From NCBI RefSeq assembly GCF_000017685.1, contig NC_010602.1:1-64000 (forward strand): a DNA stretch of 64,000 nucleotides, in the 5' to 3' direction. Of this stretch, positions 27,979-37,382 are shown in pieces. The position numbers were made by a program, and so were the translations under genes. Within the stretch, counting starts at the first letter, position 1, and each line of letters opens with the position of its first letter. The stretch comes from Leptospira biflexa serovar Patoc strain 'Patoc 1 (Paris)' (GTDB taxonomy: Bacteria > Spirochaetota > Leptospiria > Leptospirales > Leptospiraceae). Below the pieces are notes generated by a model that saw only the letters and a program-made list of their open reading frames with translations, ran no database searches and was not told the DNA's origin.

Positions 27979-28551
27979 ATGGAACATAAACTCCCAGAAC
28001 TTCCTTATGCAAAGGATGCACTCGCTCCCCATATATCTGCAGAAACATTAGAGTTTCACTATGGAAAACACCACCAAACTTACATTACTAACTTAAACAA
28101 TCTCATCAAAGGGACTGAATTTGAAAGTGCATCTTTGGAAGACATCGTGAAAAAATCTTCTGGAGGTATTTTTAATAATGCCGCACAGGTTTGGAACCAT
28201 ACATTTTACTGGCACTCCCTTTCACCAAATGGCGGAGGAGCTCCAAAAGGTGCCGTTGCAGACCTCATCACAAAATCCTTCGGTTCTTTTGATGCATTCA
28301 AAGAAAAATTCACACAATCCGCTGTGACGAACTTTGGATCAGGTTGGACATGGCTTGTGAAAAAAGGAGACGGTTTGGAAATCGTCAATACCAGTAACGC
28401 GGGAAGCCCTCTAAAAGATGGAATGCAAGCGCTCCTTACGATTGATGTTTGGGAACATGCATACTACATTGATTTCCGAAATGCACGCCCTAAATATGTG
28501 GAAGCATTCTGGAATTTAGTGAATTGGGATTTCGCAAATAAAAATCTTTAA
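27979..28551 (+). CDS. sodB: superoxide dismutase (Fe/Mn, Fe type likely)
   Basis: This enzyme dismutates superoxide. The 190-residue product has the N-terminal domain [14 protein letters not shown]...[10 protein letters not shown] (metal His), WNHTFYW (second His), then [23 protein letters not shown] with the Asp and His ligands. [13 protein letters not shown], with Gln in the N-terminal domain (NNAAQ), is typical of Fe-type SODs. It starts after CAGGAGACCACC and is closed by a strong terminator. It is a single-gene transcript with a palindrome upstream. Confidence 0.95.
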   Translation: MEHKLPELPYAKDALAPHISAETLEFHYGKHHQTYITNLNNLIKGTEFESASLEDIVKKSSGGIFNNAAQVWNHTFYWHSLSPNGGGAPKGAVADLITKSFGSFDAFKEKFTQSAVTNFGSGWTWLVKKGDGLEIVNTSNAGSPLKDGMQALLTIDVWEHAYYIDFRNARPKYVEAFWNLVNWDFANKNL

Positions 28552-28575
28552 AATCGGATTCTAATCTGAAACCAG

Positions 28576-28612
28576 AAAAGGCAGGTTCCGGAATCCGGCG
28601 CCTGCCTTTTTT
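28576..28612 (+). terminator. rho-independent terminator of sodB
   Basis: AAAAGGCAGG pairs with CCTGCCTTTT (stem ends about 28576 and 28610). The interior is GC-rich (CCGGAATCCGG) and a T-run follows. Confidence 0.88.
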
Positions 28613-28663
28613 ATTTCTAAAATAGATTCAAAATGAATCTTGGTAACAAACATTGAGTACACT

Positions 28664-30073
28664 ATGAGCGAATCACTTCCGAAAATCTCCATTCCTAAAA
28701 AACCAAATTATACATCCTTAAGTTTGCCGGAAGGAATTGAGTTTTGGGAACTCTTTCGGGAGATAGAAGAGAAATATGAAAATTGTTTTCTCTTGGAATC
28801 AGCAGGCGACAACCAATATGACTCAAGATACTCTGTGATTGGATTTGATCCATCACACCTGATTACTGGTGAACCCGGAGTGTTGGAAATTGATGGAAAA
28901 CTATATAAAGTCAAAAATCCATATTTTGCTCTTCGCGATATCACAGATTATAATTCGCTAAGCATTAGTTATGCGGGTGGGCTCGTTGGTTACTTGGGTT
29001 ACCAAAGTATGCAGTTTTTTGAACCCAAATTACACTTAAAACCACATCCAGATTTCCCAGCAATGATCTTTGGAATGTACCTTGATGGACTCATATACGA
29101 TAAATTTACAGGGGAACTCATTTACTTTGATAATGGAACCAATCGGATTGATGTTGTAAAATCGATCCTTACTTCCATTCAAAATCCAGTTTCTAAAAAA
29201 CCGGAAGCCAGTGTGACCGTTTTACAAGAGGGACTTTCCAAAGATGTCCACAAACAAATGGTAGATGAAGCATTAGAAGAGGTGAAAGCTGGAAATACAT
29301 TTCAATGCCAAATTGGTTTTGAAGAAACGTATTCAGTGGATGGGAATCCTCTTGCTATCTACGAAACCTTACGAGAAATCAATCCTTCACCTCATATGTA
29401 CTATGTGAAATTCGGGAAACGTGTGATCCTAGGTGCCAGCCCAGAGCTTTTGTTTCGTTTGAGACAAGGGGAGATGGAATCATTTCCCCTGGCAGGAACC
29501 ACAAAACGAGGAGTTGATGCTAAGGAAGATACGTTGCTTGCACGTAAACTTCTCACGGATCCAAAGGAAATCGCAGAACACAATATGCTCATCGATCTAC
29601 ATCGAAATGACATTGGCCGTGTGGCAAAATTTGGCACTGTCAAAGTGAGAAGGAGATTTGATATCAAACGGTTTTCGCATGTCCAACATATCTCAAGCGA
29701 AGTAGTGGGTATACTTTCTTCCAAAGAAGATATGTTTTCGGGACTTGCTTCTTCCTTCCCTGCTGGAACCTTGTCAGGCGCTCCCAAAATTGAATCGATG
29801 AAGATCATTGAACGTATTGAGAAGTCACCACGAGGGCCTTATGGTGGAGCTGTAGGAAGTTTTGGATTGAATGGAGATTGTACTTTTGCGATTCCCATTC
29901 GTAGTTTTTTTGTTCATAATGGAAAGGGATTTGTTCGAGCATCTGGTGGGATTGTGTATGATTCAAAACCTGACGACGAATACCAAGAAATCATCAATAA
30001 AATGGCTTCTGTGAGAAAGGCTTTGGACTTACACCAACTGCCTCAAGAAAAAAATACAAAGGCAAAAGGGTAA
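28664..30073 (+). CDS. trpE: anthranilate synthase component I
   Basis: TrpE converts chorismate to anthranilate with ammonia from TrpG. The roughly 469-residue protein has the LLESA motif near the N terminus that binds feedback tryptophan, and the catalytic core FPLAGTTKRG, DLHRNDIGRV and PAGTLSGAPK. PLAGT and PAGTLSGAPK distinguish TrpE from PabB, which usually has a Lys in the first and PGGSITGAPK. I start at ATG 28664; a TTG at 28640 is in frame. trpG follows after 11 bases, and no leader-peptide attenuator is seen. Confidence 0.9.
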   Translation: MSESLPKISIPKKPNYTSLSLPEGIEFWELFREIEEKYENCFLLESAGDNQYDSRYSVIGFDPSHLITGEPGVLEIDGKLYKVKNPYFALRDITDYNSLSISYAGGLVGYLGYQSMQFFEPKLHLKPHPDFPAMIFGMYLDGLIYDKFTGELIYFDNGTNRIDVVKSILTSIQNPVSKKPEASVTVLQEGLSKDVHKQMVDEALEEVKAGNTFQCQIGFEETYSVDGNPLAIYETLREINPSPHMYYVKFGKRVILGASPELLFRLRQGEMESFPLAGTTKRGVDAKEDTLLARKLLTDPKEIAEHNMLIDLHRNDIGRVAKFGTVKVRRRFDIKRFSHVQHISSEVVGILSSKEDMFSGLASSFPAGTLSGAPKIESMKIIERIEKSPRGPYGGAVGSFGLNGDCTFAIPIRSFFVHNGKGFVRASGGIVYDSKPDDEYQEIINKMASVRKALDLHQLPQEKNTKAKG

Positions 30074-30084
30074 GTGGGTCAATC

Positions 30085-30690
30085 ATGAAAGTTCTCATCT
30101 TAGATAATTACGATTCCTTCACTTATAATTTATACCAAATCGTGGGAGAAATTTTAGAAGAACAGGAAAAACTTTTTGAATTGGATGTAATCCGAAATGA
30201 TGAAAAATCGTTCTCTGAAATAAAAGCAGCTAACTACGATAAGGTTATTATTTCTCCAGGTCCAGGCCACCCAGCAGATCCGACCTATTTTGGAGTGAGC
30301 GCTGATATCTTAAAAGGACTCGGAACTTTGACCCCAATCCTTGGAATTTGCTTAGGAATGCAAGGTATGGCGACTGTGTTTGGAGGAGAAGTGGTGCGTG
30401 CAAAAGTAGCCATGCATGGAAAACTTTCCCCAATTTCCCATGATGGGAAAGGCGTATTCTCTGGATTGACTCAAAATATTGAAATCATGCGTTACCATTC
30501 CCTCGTGGCAAAAGAAGAATCCTTACCAGATGAATTGGAAGTGACAGCACGGGTTTCTTCGGGAGAAGGAAAGGGAGAAATCATGGGACTACGCCACAAA
30601 TCTTTGAAAATTGAAGGGGTGCAATTCCATCCTGAATCCTTTGGCTCAGAAGAAGGGAAGGAATTACTACGTAATTTTATCTATCGGTAA
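30085..30690 (+). CDS. trpG: anthranilate synthase component II (glutamine amidotransferase)
   Basis: This class-I glutamine amidotransferase supplies ammonia to TrpE. The 201-residue protein has [18 protein letters not shown], the nucleophile Cys in GICLGMQ and catalytic His-x-Glu in QFHPES. The position just after trpE assigns it to anthranilate synthesis. GICLGMQ with Met in place of the more usual His is an unusual but tolerated variant. A second paralogue lies at 57274. Confidence 0.9.
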   Translation: MKVLILDNYDSFTYNLYQIVGEILEEQEKLFELDVIRNDEKSFSEIKAANYDKVIISPGPGHPADPTYFGVSADILKGLGTLTPILGICLGMQGMATVFGGEVVRAKVAMHGKLSPISHDGKGVFSGLTQNIEIMRYHSLVAKEESLPDELEVTARVSSGEGKGEIMGLRHKSLKIEGVQFHPESFGSEEGKELLRNFIYR

Positions 30691-30735
30691 ATAGATTACA
30701 AAATCAAATGATCGAAATTCTCGACTCAAACGCAT

Positions 30736-31959
30736 CTATTTCAAGTCACCTAACATTGCTTCTTCCCAAGCCGCAAAAAAATCAAAGTCATTACTTGCTT
30801 TTTGGGAATCATCGTTTCCAAATAATGAGAATTTTTTCCGTTTGATTTCGTTGTAAGTGGTGATGGTATTTAACTGCCCTTGTTTGGTTTTTTCAAATTT
30901 TGCATGGAGTTGAGAACCCCCACGGCCTTGTGTGCCTTGGATGAGTAAGGTAAAAAATTCATCGAAGTATTCATCCATGTTCCCTGGGATCATAAAATTG
31001 ACTAAACCTTGTGGGATCACATAAAAAAAGTTTCCGTTAATTTCTTTTTTCCCAATGCGTAAAAAATTTCCATGAAGAGTATCGGTATTCTTTTCAAAAA
31101 TTGTTTTTAATCGGTATTCTAGATTCTCAATTTTTAACGTAATTCCAAAGGATCGGATTTCAATATCTCCTAAAAAATGAATCTCTTTTGGATTCAGAAA
31201 ATAATCCTTAGGTGGGTTCACTGGAAAATGGAAAACTAATGTTTTGCCTTGGTTTGCGATCTTCAATCGGTGAGTGGGATTTGCCTTGTCCCAAATCATA
31301 ATATTCAGTTTCGACTTTTCTAACCGAGAGCCTGTCCTTTGGTAAAATCCAGGGAATTTTGATTTCGTTGTGTCATTCAAAGTAAATTCAAGAGTATGCC
31401 ATTCCGCCGTTTCTGTGATGTGGCAATACATGACTCCACATAAGAATTGAAGATTTTTGGATTTGGATTTTAGAGTTTGGTAGGCATTATGATCATTCAC
31501 CACGATCGCAAATTCATTGAGCCATTTAAAAAAATCGCGAGGTTGGTAACCATTGAGTTTATGAATGATCTTTCGTTCGACTGCATATATTTCTTTTTCA
31601 ACCCATAACTTGGGAGTGAAAGTCACATTGGCAGAATAATCGTAATTTTTGGATTCAAATTCATACCAACGCATACTCCAATTTTGGTTTTGATCCTTTC
31701 TACCAGTTAGGGTCACAATCGGAAAACCATCAGAATTCTTTAAGAGTTGGGATTCGTTTTCTTCTGATAAAGTACCTGCAAGAGCTGAAAAATGGATTTC
31801 ATTTTTTGCAGTAGATTTGATGGATTTTTGTAAATGATCATACCCAGTCCAAAAGAGATATTGATCCGAGTTTTGATGCAGGCAGTTTTGAGAACTGATC
31901 CAGAGAAAAATAAGAATAATGAAAAAGCTAAGATTAAATTTCTTTTTTAAGGATTTCAT
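30736..31959 (-). CDS. uncharacterised exported protein
   Basis: This 407-residue protein is unrecognised. It has an N-terminal hydrophobic signal (FFIILIFLWISSQNC), possibly a lipoprotein cleavage site although the residues before Cys are unusual. The body is rich in strands and aromatic residues and lacks enzyme motifs. It is co-directional with, and overlaps by 26 bp, the thioredoxin-like gene at 31934, so the two are likely translated together. It is probably an envelope protein. Confidence 0.6.
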   Translation of the reverse strand: MKSLKKKFNLSFFIILIFLWISSQNCLHQNSDQYLFWTGYDHLQKSIKSTAKNEIHFSALAGTLSEENESQLLKNSDGFPIVTLTGRKDQNQNWSMRWYEFESKNYDYSANVTFTPKLWVEKEIYAVERKIIHKLNGYQPRDFFKWLNEFAIVVNDHNAYQTLKSKSKNLQFLCGVMYCHITETAEWHTLEFTLNDTTKSKFPGFYQRTGSRLEKSKLNIMIWDKANPTHRLKIANQGKTLVFHFPVNPPKDYFLNPKEIHFLGDIEIRSFGITLKIENLEYRLKTIFEKNTDTLHGNFLRIGKKEINGNFFYVIPQGLVNFMIPGNMDEYFDEFFTLLIQGTQGRGGSQLHAKFEKTKQGQLNTITTYNEIKRKKFSLFGNDDSQKASNDFDFFAAWEEAMLGDLK

Positions 31960-32446
31960 AAACTTCTTGGATGAGTGTTTCCTCTATTTCTGATTTGTAA
32001 ATAGAAGATAAAAGTTTTCCCGATTTATTATAAATTCGGATGTATACTTCCCCTCGTGTCAAACCATTCGTCAATTGGCCTTTCCGATCTAATAAAATTG
32101 TTTCATACTGTTTGTGTTTAGACTCTTCGATGTATTCTTCCACGATTTTGTTCGATTCTTTTAGATCCAAGTACATTAAAAAATTAACTTTGTTACTTTC
32201 TTTCCATAACAAATTTTGCATTTTCCAATAGAGTTTGCGGCCTTGTTTTCGGCAAATTTCCACATCGCGTAAAAAACACCCCATGAGTACAATCGGTTTT
32301 CCTTTGACAGATGTATCAGAATACGATTGCCCATATTGGTCCTTCATTTGAAATTGTGGTATGGAATCGGCATTGAGTGGGGCAAAAAAACTAACCAAAA
32401 CAATTAGTAACCATCGTCTTTGCACAAAAAAAACATCGTTCATCAT
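31934..32446 (-). CDS. exported thioredoxin-fold (redoxin/AhpC-like) protein
   Basis: A 170-residue protein with an N-terminal signal segment (LLIVLVSFFAPLNADS). It then shows a redoxin-like start: FQMKDQYGQSYSDTSVKGKPIVLMGCFLRDVEIC. A single Cys in the usual active-site turn is followed by a second Cys about 8 residues on, not a CxxC, so disulfide chemistry is uncertain. It precedes and overlaps the exported 407-residue gene and is divergent and overlapping with the SHOCT-domain gene. It may help fold or supply reducing power to its neighbour. Confidence 0.6.
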   Translation of the reverse strand: MMNDVFFVQRRWLLIVLVSFFAPLNADSIPQFQMKDQYGQSYSDTSVKGKPIVLMGCFLRDVEICRKQGRKLYWKMQNLLWKESNKVNFLMYLDLKESNKIVEEYIEESKHKQYETILLDRKGQLTNGLTRGEVYIRIYNKSGKLLSSIYKSEIEETLIQEVYEILKKEI

Positions 32447-33269
32447 TTCATTAACGGCAAGTTCAAAAATAACTTTTGTTTTGTTTTTTCTTTTTTTAAA
32501 TGTTACCTGTCGTCATTTCCAGCCAAAAATCAAATTGATCGATTCCACTGCATCCATTGCTTTTTTCGAAATTGAAGAAGAGGTTTGGAAAGAATTGTTT
32601 CCCAAAAAATTGCGTGATTTACCTCTCAGCTCCAATCATTTAGAGGAACTTCCAAAAATTTTAGCATCGGTTCAATACAAACGAGGGATACTAGCTTATG
32701 AAGATTGGGACCAATTGGTTCCGGAATCGTATCTATTCGAAATCCAAAAATTTGTGGATAAAATCAAAGAGGGAAAAGAGACAAAGGTTTTTCTTTGTAG
32801 TTTTAAGATTGATGATCTTTTGGCACCCAATGTCAAAATATTAAAAACAAGTTTTTATGTTATGGGAACAGAAAATGGAATTGTGATTTTATTCCAAGAA
32901 ATTAATACCAATATAAGTTTTTCGACACAGTATACGTTCGAAGATTGGGTATTGTTCCAACCAGTTCCTATCAAACCTATTTATAAACCAGAACTGTGGA
33001 TCAAAAACAAAAATTCTTTGAGTTTGTATCAAGATCTTTCGCTTAGTAAAAATTCTATCTATGGAAATATAATTGTATATTTAGATAATGAACTTTTAGC
33101 AAAACCAGCGATCTATCGTTATCCAAAAGAAGATGACACTCCGACCCAACAGGAGCAGTGGAAATCTGTACCGGACAAATTAAAAGCTCTTGAGGAAATG
33201 AGAAAAAATCAACTCATCACTGATGAAGAATACCAAAAGAAAAAAACAGAACTTCTGAAAGAATTTTAA
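32361..33269 (+). CDS. lipoprotein-like protein with C-terminal SHOCT motif
   Basis: A roughly 300-residue protein whose only in-frame ATG (32361) gives a 50-residue leader before the hydrophobic stretch FVLFFLFLNVTC, a lipoprotein-like site. The usual signal length suggests a later, non-ATG start near 32430-32480. The C terminus DKLKALEEMRKNQLITDEEY matches the SHOCT short helical-pair motif. The first 86 bases overlap the divergent thioredoxin-like gene. The body is unrecognised. The 3' end overlaps cysE by 4 bp. Confidence 0.55.
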   Translation: MESALSGAKKLTKTISNHRLCTKKTSFIISLTASSKITFVLFFLFLNVTCRHFQPKIKLIDSTASIAFFEIEEEVWKELFPKKLRDLPLSSNHLEELPKILASVQYKRGILAYEDWDQLVPESYLFEIQKFVDKIKEGKETKVFLCSFKIDDLLAPNVKILKTSFYVMGTENGIVILFQEINTNISFSTQYTFEDWVLFQPVPIKPIYKPELWIKNKNSLSLYQDLSLSKNSIYGNIIVYLDNELLAKPAIYRYPKEDDTPTQQEQWKSVPDKLKALEEMRKNQLITDEEYQKKKTELLKEF

Positions 33270-33982
33270 ATTCCATCACCATGGATGAATTCTTGCAAAA
33301 ACAAATCGTCTTCCGGTGGATTCGAATTTGATTTTTCTAATAACTGCTGTTTTTCATAGAGTTTATTAATGAGTTGTTGCTGCGTTTCCACTTTTTCTAA
33401 TAAAACAGAAAATACTTTTGCAATTGGATCGGGCATTTGGTTGTGATCTAACATTTGTTCCATACTGTCCGAAGTACCATCACCAGCTTTTACAACCTTT
33501 CCTGGAATTCCTACCACCGTACAACCAGCTGGAACATTTCGCATGACAACGGATCCTGCTCCCACTCGCACATGGTCTTCGACAGTGATGTTTCCTAAAA
33601 TTTTAGCACCAGCTCCAATCACGACATTTTTCCCGATGGTAGGGTGGCGTTTCCCTGTCTCTTTTCCAGTTCCTCCTAAGGTGACTCCTTGGAAAATCAG
33701 AGATCCCGTTCCAATGATGGCTGTCTCACCGATGACTACACCAGCGCCATGGTCGATAAACACACCAGGAGCGATTTTGGCGCCTGGGTGGATGTCGATG
33801 CCTGTTAGGAACCGGCTGAAATAATTGAAGAGGCGCGGAATAATGGGCAACCGAAGTTTATAGAGAAGGTGGGCCAATTTATGAAGCCATAAAGCATGCA
33901 ATCCTGGGTAACAAAGGATGATTTCCAAATAGGATTTTGCTGCCGGGTCAAATTTTTTAATGATTTTTATATTTTCGAACAT
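33266..33982 (-). CDS. cysE: serine O-acetyltransferase
   Basis: CysE transfers acetyl from acetyl-CoA to serine, the first step of cysteine synthesis. The 238-residue protein has an N-terminal helical part and then the left-handed beta-helix of hexapeptide repeats: DIHPGAKIAPGVFIDHGAGVV, GETAIIG, GVTLGGTGK, VVIGAGAKILGN, VRVGAGSVV. The catalytic His-Asp dyad region IDHG is intact. A C-terminal extension rich in Gln and Lys follows. It is convergent with the SHOCT gene (4 bp overlap) and no cysK is adjacent. Confidence 0.93.
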   Translation of the reverse strand: MFENIKIIKKFDPAAKSYLEIILCYPGLHALWLHKLAHLLYKLRLPIIPRLFNYFSRFLTGIDIHPGAKIAPGVFIDHGAGVVIGETAIIGTGSLIFQGVTLGGTGKETGKRHPTIGKNVVIGAGAKILGNITVEDHVRVGAGSVVMRNVPAGCTVVGIPGKVVKAGDGTSDSMEQMLDHNQMPDPIAKVFSVLLEKVETQQQLINKLYEKQQLLEKSNSNPPEDDLFLQEFIHGDGI

Positions 33983-34168
33983 CGATTTGTTGGGAAATGG
34001 GTCTACCCTTAGACAGTTCTTTCTTTCCTAAAAGAAAGTGGAACAATATTTTTATAAGAGCAACCTACCTACTTGTAGCTAGGAATCGGCTTTTGACAAA
34101 ACCCAGTCATTTTGGGAAGAATCCTCCCCAAAAAAAATAGGAATGTCAATCATCACCCGAATTGTAGG

Positions 34169-34174
34169 TATAAT
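34169..34174 (+). promoter_or_regulatory. candidate -10 element before the site-2 protease gene
   Basis: A perfect TATAAT lies within GGTATAATTC, about 88 bases before the protease start. The -35 region is poor, and GAATT/AATTC arms flank it. The rest of the gap at 33983-34261 shows only short imperfect repeats. Confidence 0.35.
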
Positions 34175-34261
34175 TCTAAAAATCAGGAATGGGAATCTAA
34201 TTGATTCTTTTGGAAATTTCTATTTTATGAATCATACAATCATTTTCTAGGTTGCCCAACT

Positions 34262-35191
34262 TTGGAATCCAATAAAAGCACTCACATACTATTATTTTTT
34301 CTCACCTTTCTTACTTTGACTTATTCCGATATTTTCTTAAATCCGGAAGTACCACAAACATTAGAGAATTATAAACTCTATTTTTTTGAAAACTGGCCCT
34401 ATTCTGTTTCCTTACTTTTCATTTTATTAGCCCATGAAATGGGTCATTATTTGCCTGCCCGTTATTACGGAGTGAAAGCGAGTTTACCATACTTTATCCC
34501 ACTTCCTTTTGGACCCATTGGAACAATGGGAGCTGTGATCAAAATCAAAGACCAAATTCCGAATAAAAAGGTGTTATTTGATATTGGTGTGGGTGGCCCT
34601 GCGGCAAGTTTATTTTTATCTCTGATAGTATGGACTATAGGTATCTCTATGTCGAAGGTGATGGAGATTCCACCCAATTTTGACAGGTCAGGGTATTTGT
34701 TCTTTGGAGATAGTGCATTTACCTATTTGTCCACGCAGTGGATTCTAGGACCCATCGATTTCGCAACAATGGATATCCATGCTCACCCATTGGCAAAAGC
34801 TGGTTGGGTAGGATTACTCATCACCGCCATCAATTTACTTCCTTTTGGTCAATTGGATGGTGGACATGTCATTTATTCAATGTTCGGTGAATCATATCGC
34901 AAATGGATTCATTTCTTATTTGGAATGTTTCTGCTTTTGGCATTGGTACATTTTACATGGTTGATTTGGGGGTTTCTCATTTATTACATCATTAAAGTAG
35001 AACATCCGTTCATTAAAGATGTAATGTTTGGAATTGGTAAAACCCGATTTGTGTTTGGTTTATTTATGTTAGTATCATTCCTAATTATTTTTGTTCCCAA
35101 ACCGATCATACTCGGCTCTGAATTTGATAATCCTACTTTACTTGATGATCTATTTCGTCTGATAGTAAAGGTAGTAGGTATCAGCGAATGA
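34262..35191 (+). CDS. site-2 (M50) family membrane metalloprotease
   Basis: The 309-residue polytopic membrane protein has the zinc motif HEMGH in LLAHEMGHYLPARYYG. It also has the GxxxN/LDG-type motif NLLPFGQLDGGH in a later transmembrane segment, the two signatures of intramembrane site-2 proteases. It has about six hydrophobic spans and no PDZ domain. The start is TTG 34262 after AGG, since the next in-frame Met is within the catalytic motif. It is first in a three-gene run, the following exported protein overlapping by 4 bp (ATGA). Substrates are unknown; envelope-stress signalling is a possibility. Confidence 0.85.
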   Translation: MESNKSTHILLFFLTFLTLTYSDIFLNPEVPQTLENYKLYFFENWPYSVSLLFILLAHEMGHYLPARYYGVKASLPYFIPLPFGPIGTMGAVIKIKDQIPNKKVLFDIGVGGPAASLFLSLIVWTIGISMSKVMEIPPNFDRSGYLFFGDSAFTYLSTQWILGPIDFATMDIHAHPLAKAGWVGLLITAINLLPFGQLDGGHVIYSMFGESYRKWIHFLFGMFLLLALVHFTWLIWGFLIYYIIKVEHPFIKDVMFGIGKTRFVFGLFMLVSFLIIFVPKPIILGSEFDNPTLLDDLFRLIVKVVGISE

Positions 35192-36585
35192 AACGTTTTT
35201 GGATATTATTATTCATTTTAACTTTTCCCATATTAGCACAAGAAAGTAAGGAATACAAACTTTCGGATAAGGCATATGGTCTCGCATGGGATGGAGTCAA
35301 TTTCTGGTACATTGATACAAATCGACGCGCCATTATCAAAATTAACGAAATTGGCGAACAAGAGATTTTTAATCTTGGATTGGCGAATCTAAGGGGAATT
35401 AGTTTTGATTCACGTGAAGGAAAAATTTTAGTCGTTGCTCCCAAACAAATTCTGAAGTTAGATCCAAACTCTGGCGGGATTACCGATAAAATTTCGATTC
35501 CATTAGCAAATGTGGCAGGGATCGCGAGTGTCGGAAATTATTATTATATTTTAGATTTGGATTCAGGAAAAGTGCAGATATATGATCAATCCACCTCACT
35601 TCTGATTGGTGGATTTTTTACAGACCGTACAAGACCTAGAGATATTTGTTATGGACGGGATTCCCTTTGGATTTCCGATTCAGCCGATAACAGTATCTAT
35701 CGTTATGATACAAAAACAGGTAAAATCACAGGATCGATCAAAACAAATTTGCGATCGGTCAGAGGTGTGTTACTCAGTGGATCCAAACTTTGGGTGGTAG
35801 ACAGAGAAAATAAAGAAATCAAAAACATACCCTTCATTGAAACCGAAAGGTTCATCGCATCGGGTGAAGAAGAATTTAACTTAGAAGTAACTCTTAAGTT
35901 TAAATTGGATTCTGTTTCTTTGTCCAAAGCTCAAATCGCCATTTTACACCCACCGTCAAACGAACAACAAAGGATTCGCGGAGTTAAATTTACAGACCAA
36001 TCATACGCACCTACATTCATCCAACGGAATCGAGTGCACTTAAAAAAATTATCAATCGAAGATTTACCTGGTGAACAAGTTGTGAAGTATAAATTTTCTT
36101 CAAAAAATCAGTTCATCAAATACTATGTAACTGATGATTATTTGGATAAAGAGGCAACCTATCCTGGTGATGTGATTCCGTTTTATGAAAAACCTCAAGA
36201 AGATATCAAATTATCTACTAGAGATTATCTTGAATTGATTTACCAAGCACGACAAACAAGTATTAGTATCAATGATTTTAAAGAAAAGATGAAACAAAAT
36301 GGAGTTCCTGTTCAATCCTTTCGTATGATTCGATTTGAAAAAGGAAAACCAAAATCCATTCAAGATTCATTATCAGTTTTTTTATTAGGATATGGTTGGA
36401 TTCCGATCGGAGATTTAGGTTTAGGGAGTAATACTGACAAACGATATTTTGAAAAGAAAGAAACCGATTTGATTTTGTATCAAAGTTTGAATCTGAAAAA
36501 TTCGATTTCACCTGTCTACTTTCGAAAAGATGCCAATTCAGAATGGGAGAACTTACCTGCAGAAATTACTTATAAAATTAAGTAA
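35188..36585 (+). CDS. exported beta-propeller protein with C-terminal transglutaminase-like region
   Basis: A 465-residue protein with a clear signal peptide (FWILLFILTFPILAQ). Repeated strands follow (YGLAWDGVNFWYID, LRGISFDSREGKILVV, DICYGRDSLWISDS, RGVLLSGSKLWVVD) of an NHL/PQQ-like propeller spanning about residues 20-220. The C-terminal half (about 230-465) includes a stretch reminiscent of transglutaminase-like exported proteins, but no clear Cys-His-Asp triad is visible. It overlaps the protease gene by 4 bp. Periplasmic location is likely; function is unknown. Confidence 0.65.
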   Translation: MKRFWILLFILTFPILAQESKEYKLSDKAYGLAWDGVNFWYIDTNRRAIIKINEIGEQEIFNLGLANLRGISFDSREGKILVVAPKQILKLDPNSGGITDKISIPLANVAGIASVGNYYYILDLDSGKVQIYDQSTSLLIGGFFTDRTRPRDICYGRDSLWISDSADNSIYRYDTKTGKITGSIKTNLRSVRGVLLSGSKLWVVDRENKEIKNIPFIETERFIASGEEEFNLEVTLKFKLDSVSLSKAQIAILHPPSNEQQRIRGVKFTDQSYAPTFIQRNRVHLKKLSIEDLPGEQVVKYKFSSKNQFIKYYVTDDYLDKEATYPGDVIPFYEKPQEDIKLSTRDYLELIYQARQTSISINDFKEKMKQNGVPVQSFRMIRFEKGKPKSIQDSLSVFLLGYGWIPIGDLGLGSNTDKRYFEKKETDLILYQSLNLKNSISPVYFRKDANSEWENLPAEITYKIK

Positions 36586-37375
36586 CGTTCTTTTCAGTTT
36601 ACTTTTTTCTTGTTCGTTACTCCAGACTCCATTCCCTTTTTTTTCAAAAGGGAATGATCAAACGAAGGAAAAAAAATTTAAGGAATTGGTTGAAACAACT
36701 TGGATCCAATTTCCAAAAATTGCATTGTATTGTGATAAACAAGTATCCTATCATAAAATATTTTGTAAAATTCAAACTGTCGTTAGCTTACACAAACTTT
36801 CTGAATACTTGGGAATTCAGATTTTTTTATCGGGTCCACATTCCAAATACTATTTGGAATCAAATGACCTTTTGGACTTCGGACATTACAATCCTGAATT
36901 TCCGCAAAAACTTAGGGAATTTTTATTACCTGCTAAACACCATCCTAAACTATTACAGCTGACAAAACCCATATATAATGAGTGGTTACGACAAACCGCT
37001 AGGGATTTTTTTATCATCTATCAGAAACTAGATTCCAATCCAAAGTTTTTTAGGAAAGAAGCGGATCGTTATCTTCTGTTAGTGGAAGAATCTCGATTGG
37101 ATCCTTATTACTTCGATCGATTCATACTTTTTTTATACCCAGCTTATACTGATAATGAAGATCCTGAAGAAGCTGCAAAGTTTTCGATGATTCCCGGAGA
37201 TGAATCGATGGATGCACAAATTGTAAAGGAACTCGTAGGATTTTGGATACGTAGAAAAGCAGATGGAACTGATACTGAGTTTATCTTAGGACTTGTGGAA
37301 TTACTTTCACTTTATGATCCAGAATTTTATGAATTCCGGATCAATTCTAGCCAAAGCCAAAGCCAAAGTAAGTAA
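36530..37375 (+). CDS. putative lipoprotein ending in a Ser-Gln repeat
   Basis: This 281-residue protein of unknown family starts at ATG 36530, overlapping the propeller gene by 56 bp. It has a hydrophobic signal segment ending LLFSC (lipobox-like), then a mostly helical body. It ends in SQSQSQSK, produced by tandem AGCCAA hexamers at about 37348-37367. The overlap suggests co-expression with the protease and propeller genes. No catalytic motif is recognised. Confidence 0.6.
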   Translation: MPIQNGRTYLQKLLIKLSNVLFSLLFSCSLLQTPFPFFSKGNDQTKEKKFKELVETTWIQFPKIALYCDKQVSYHKIFCKIQTVVSLHKLSEYLGIQIFLSGPHSKYYLESNDLLDFGHYNPEFPQKLREFLLPAKHHPKLLQLTKPIYNEWLRQTARDFFIIYQKLDSNPKFFRKEADRYLLLVEESRLDPYYFDRFILFLYPAYTDNEDPEEAAKFSMIPGDESMDAQIVKELVGFWIRRKADGTDTEFILGLVELLSLYDPEFYEFRINSSQSQSQSK

Positions 37376-37382
37376 GGTTTGA

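Noticed and set aside
34108..34137. TTTTGGG...CCCAAAA hairpin as a terminator
   Set aside because: It is followed by A rather than T on the + strand, and on the minus strand it lies upstream of cysE, not behind it.
37348..37367. Tandem AGCCAA hexamers as a possible phase-variation tract
   Set aside because: Three copies at the extreme end of a gene change only the Ser-Gln tail, and hexamer changes do not shift the frame.
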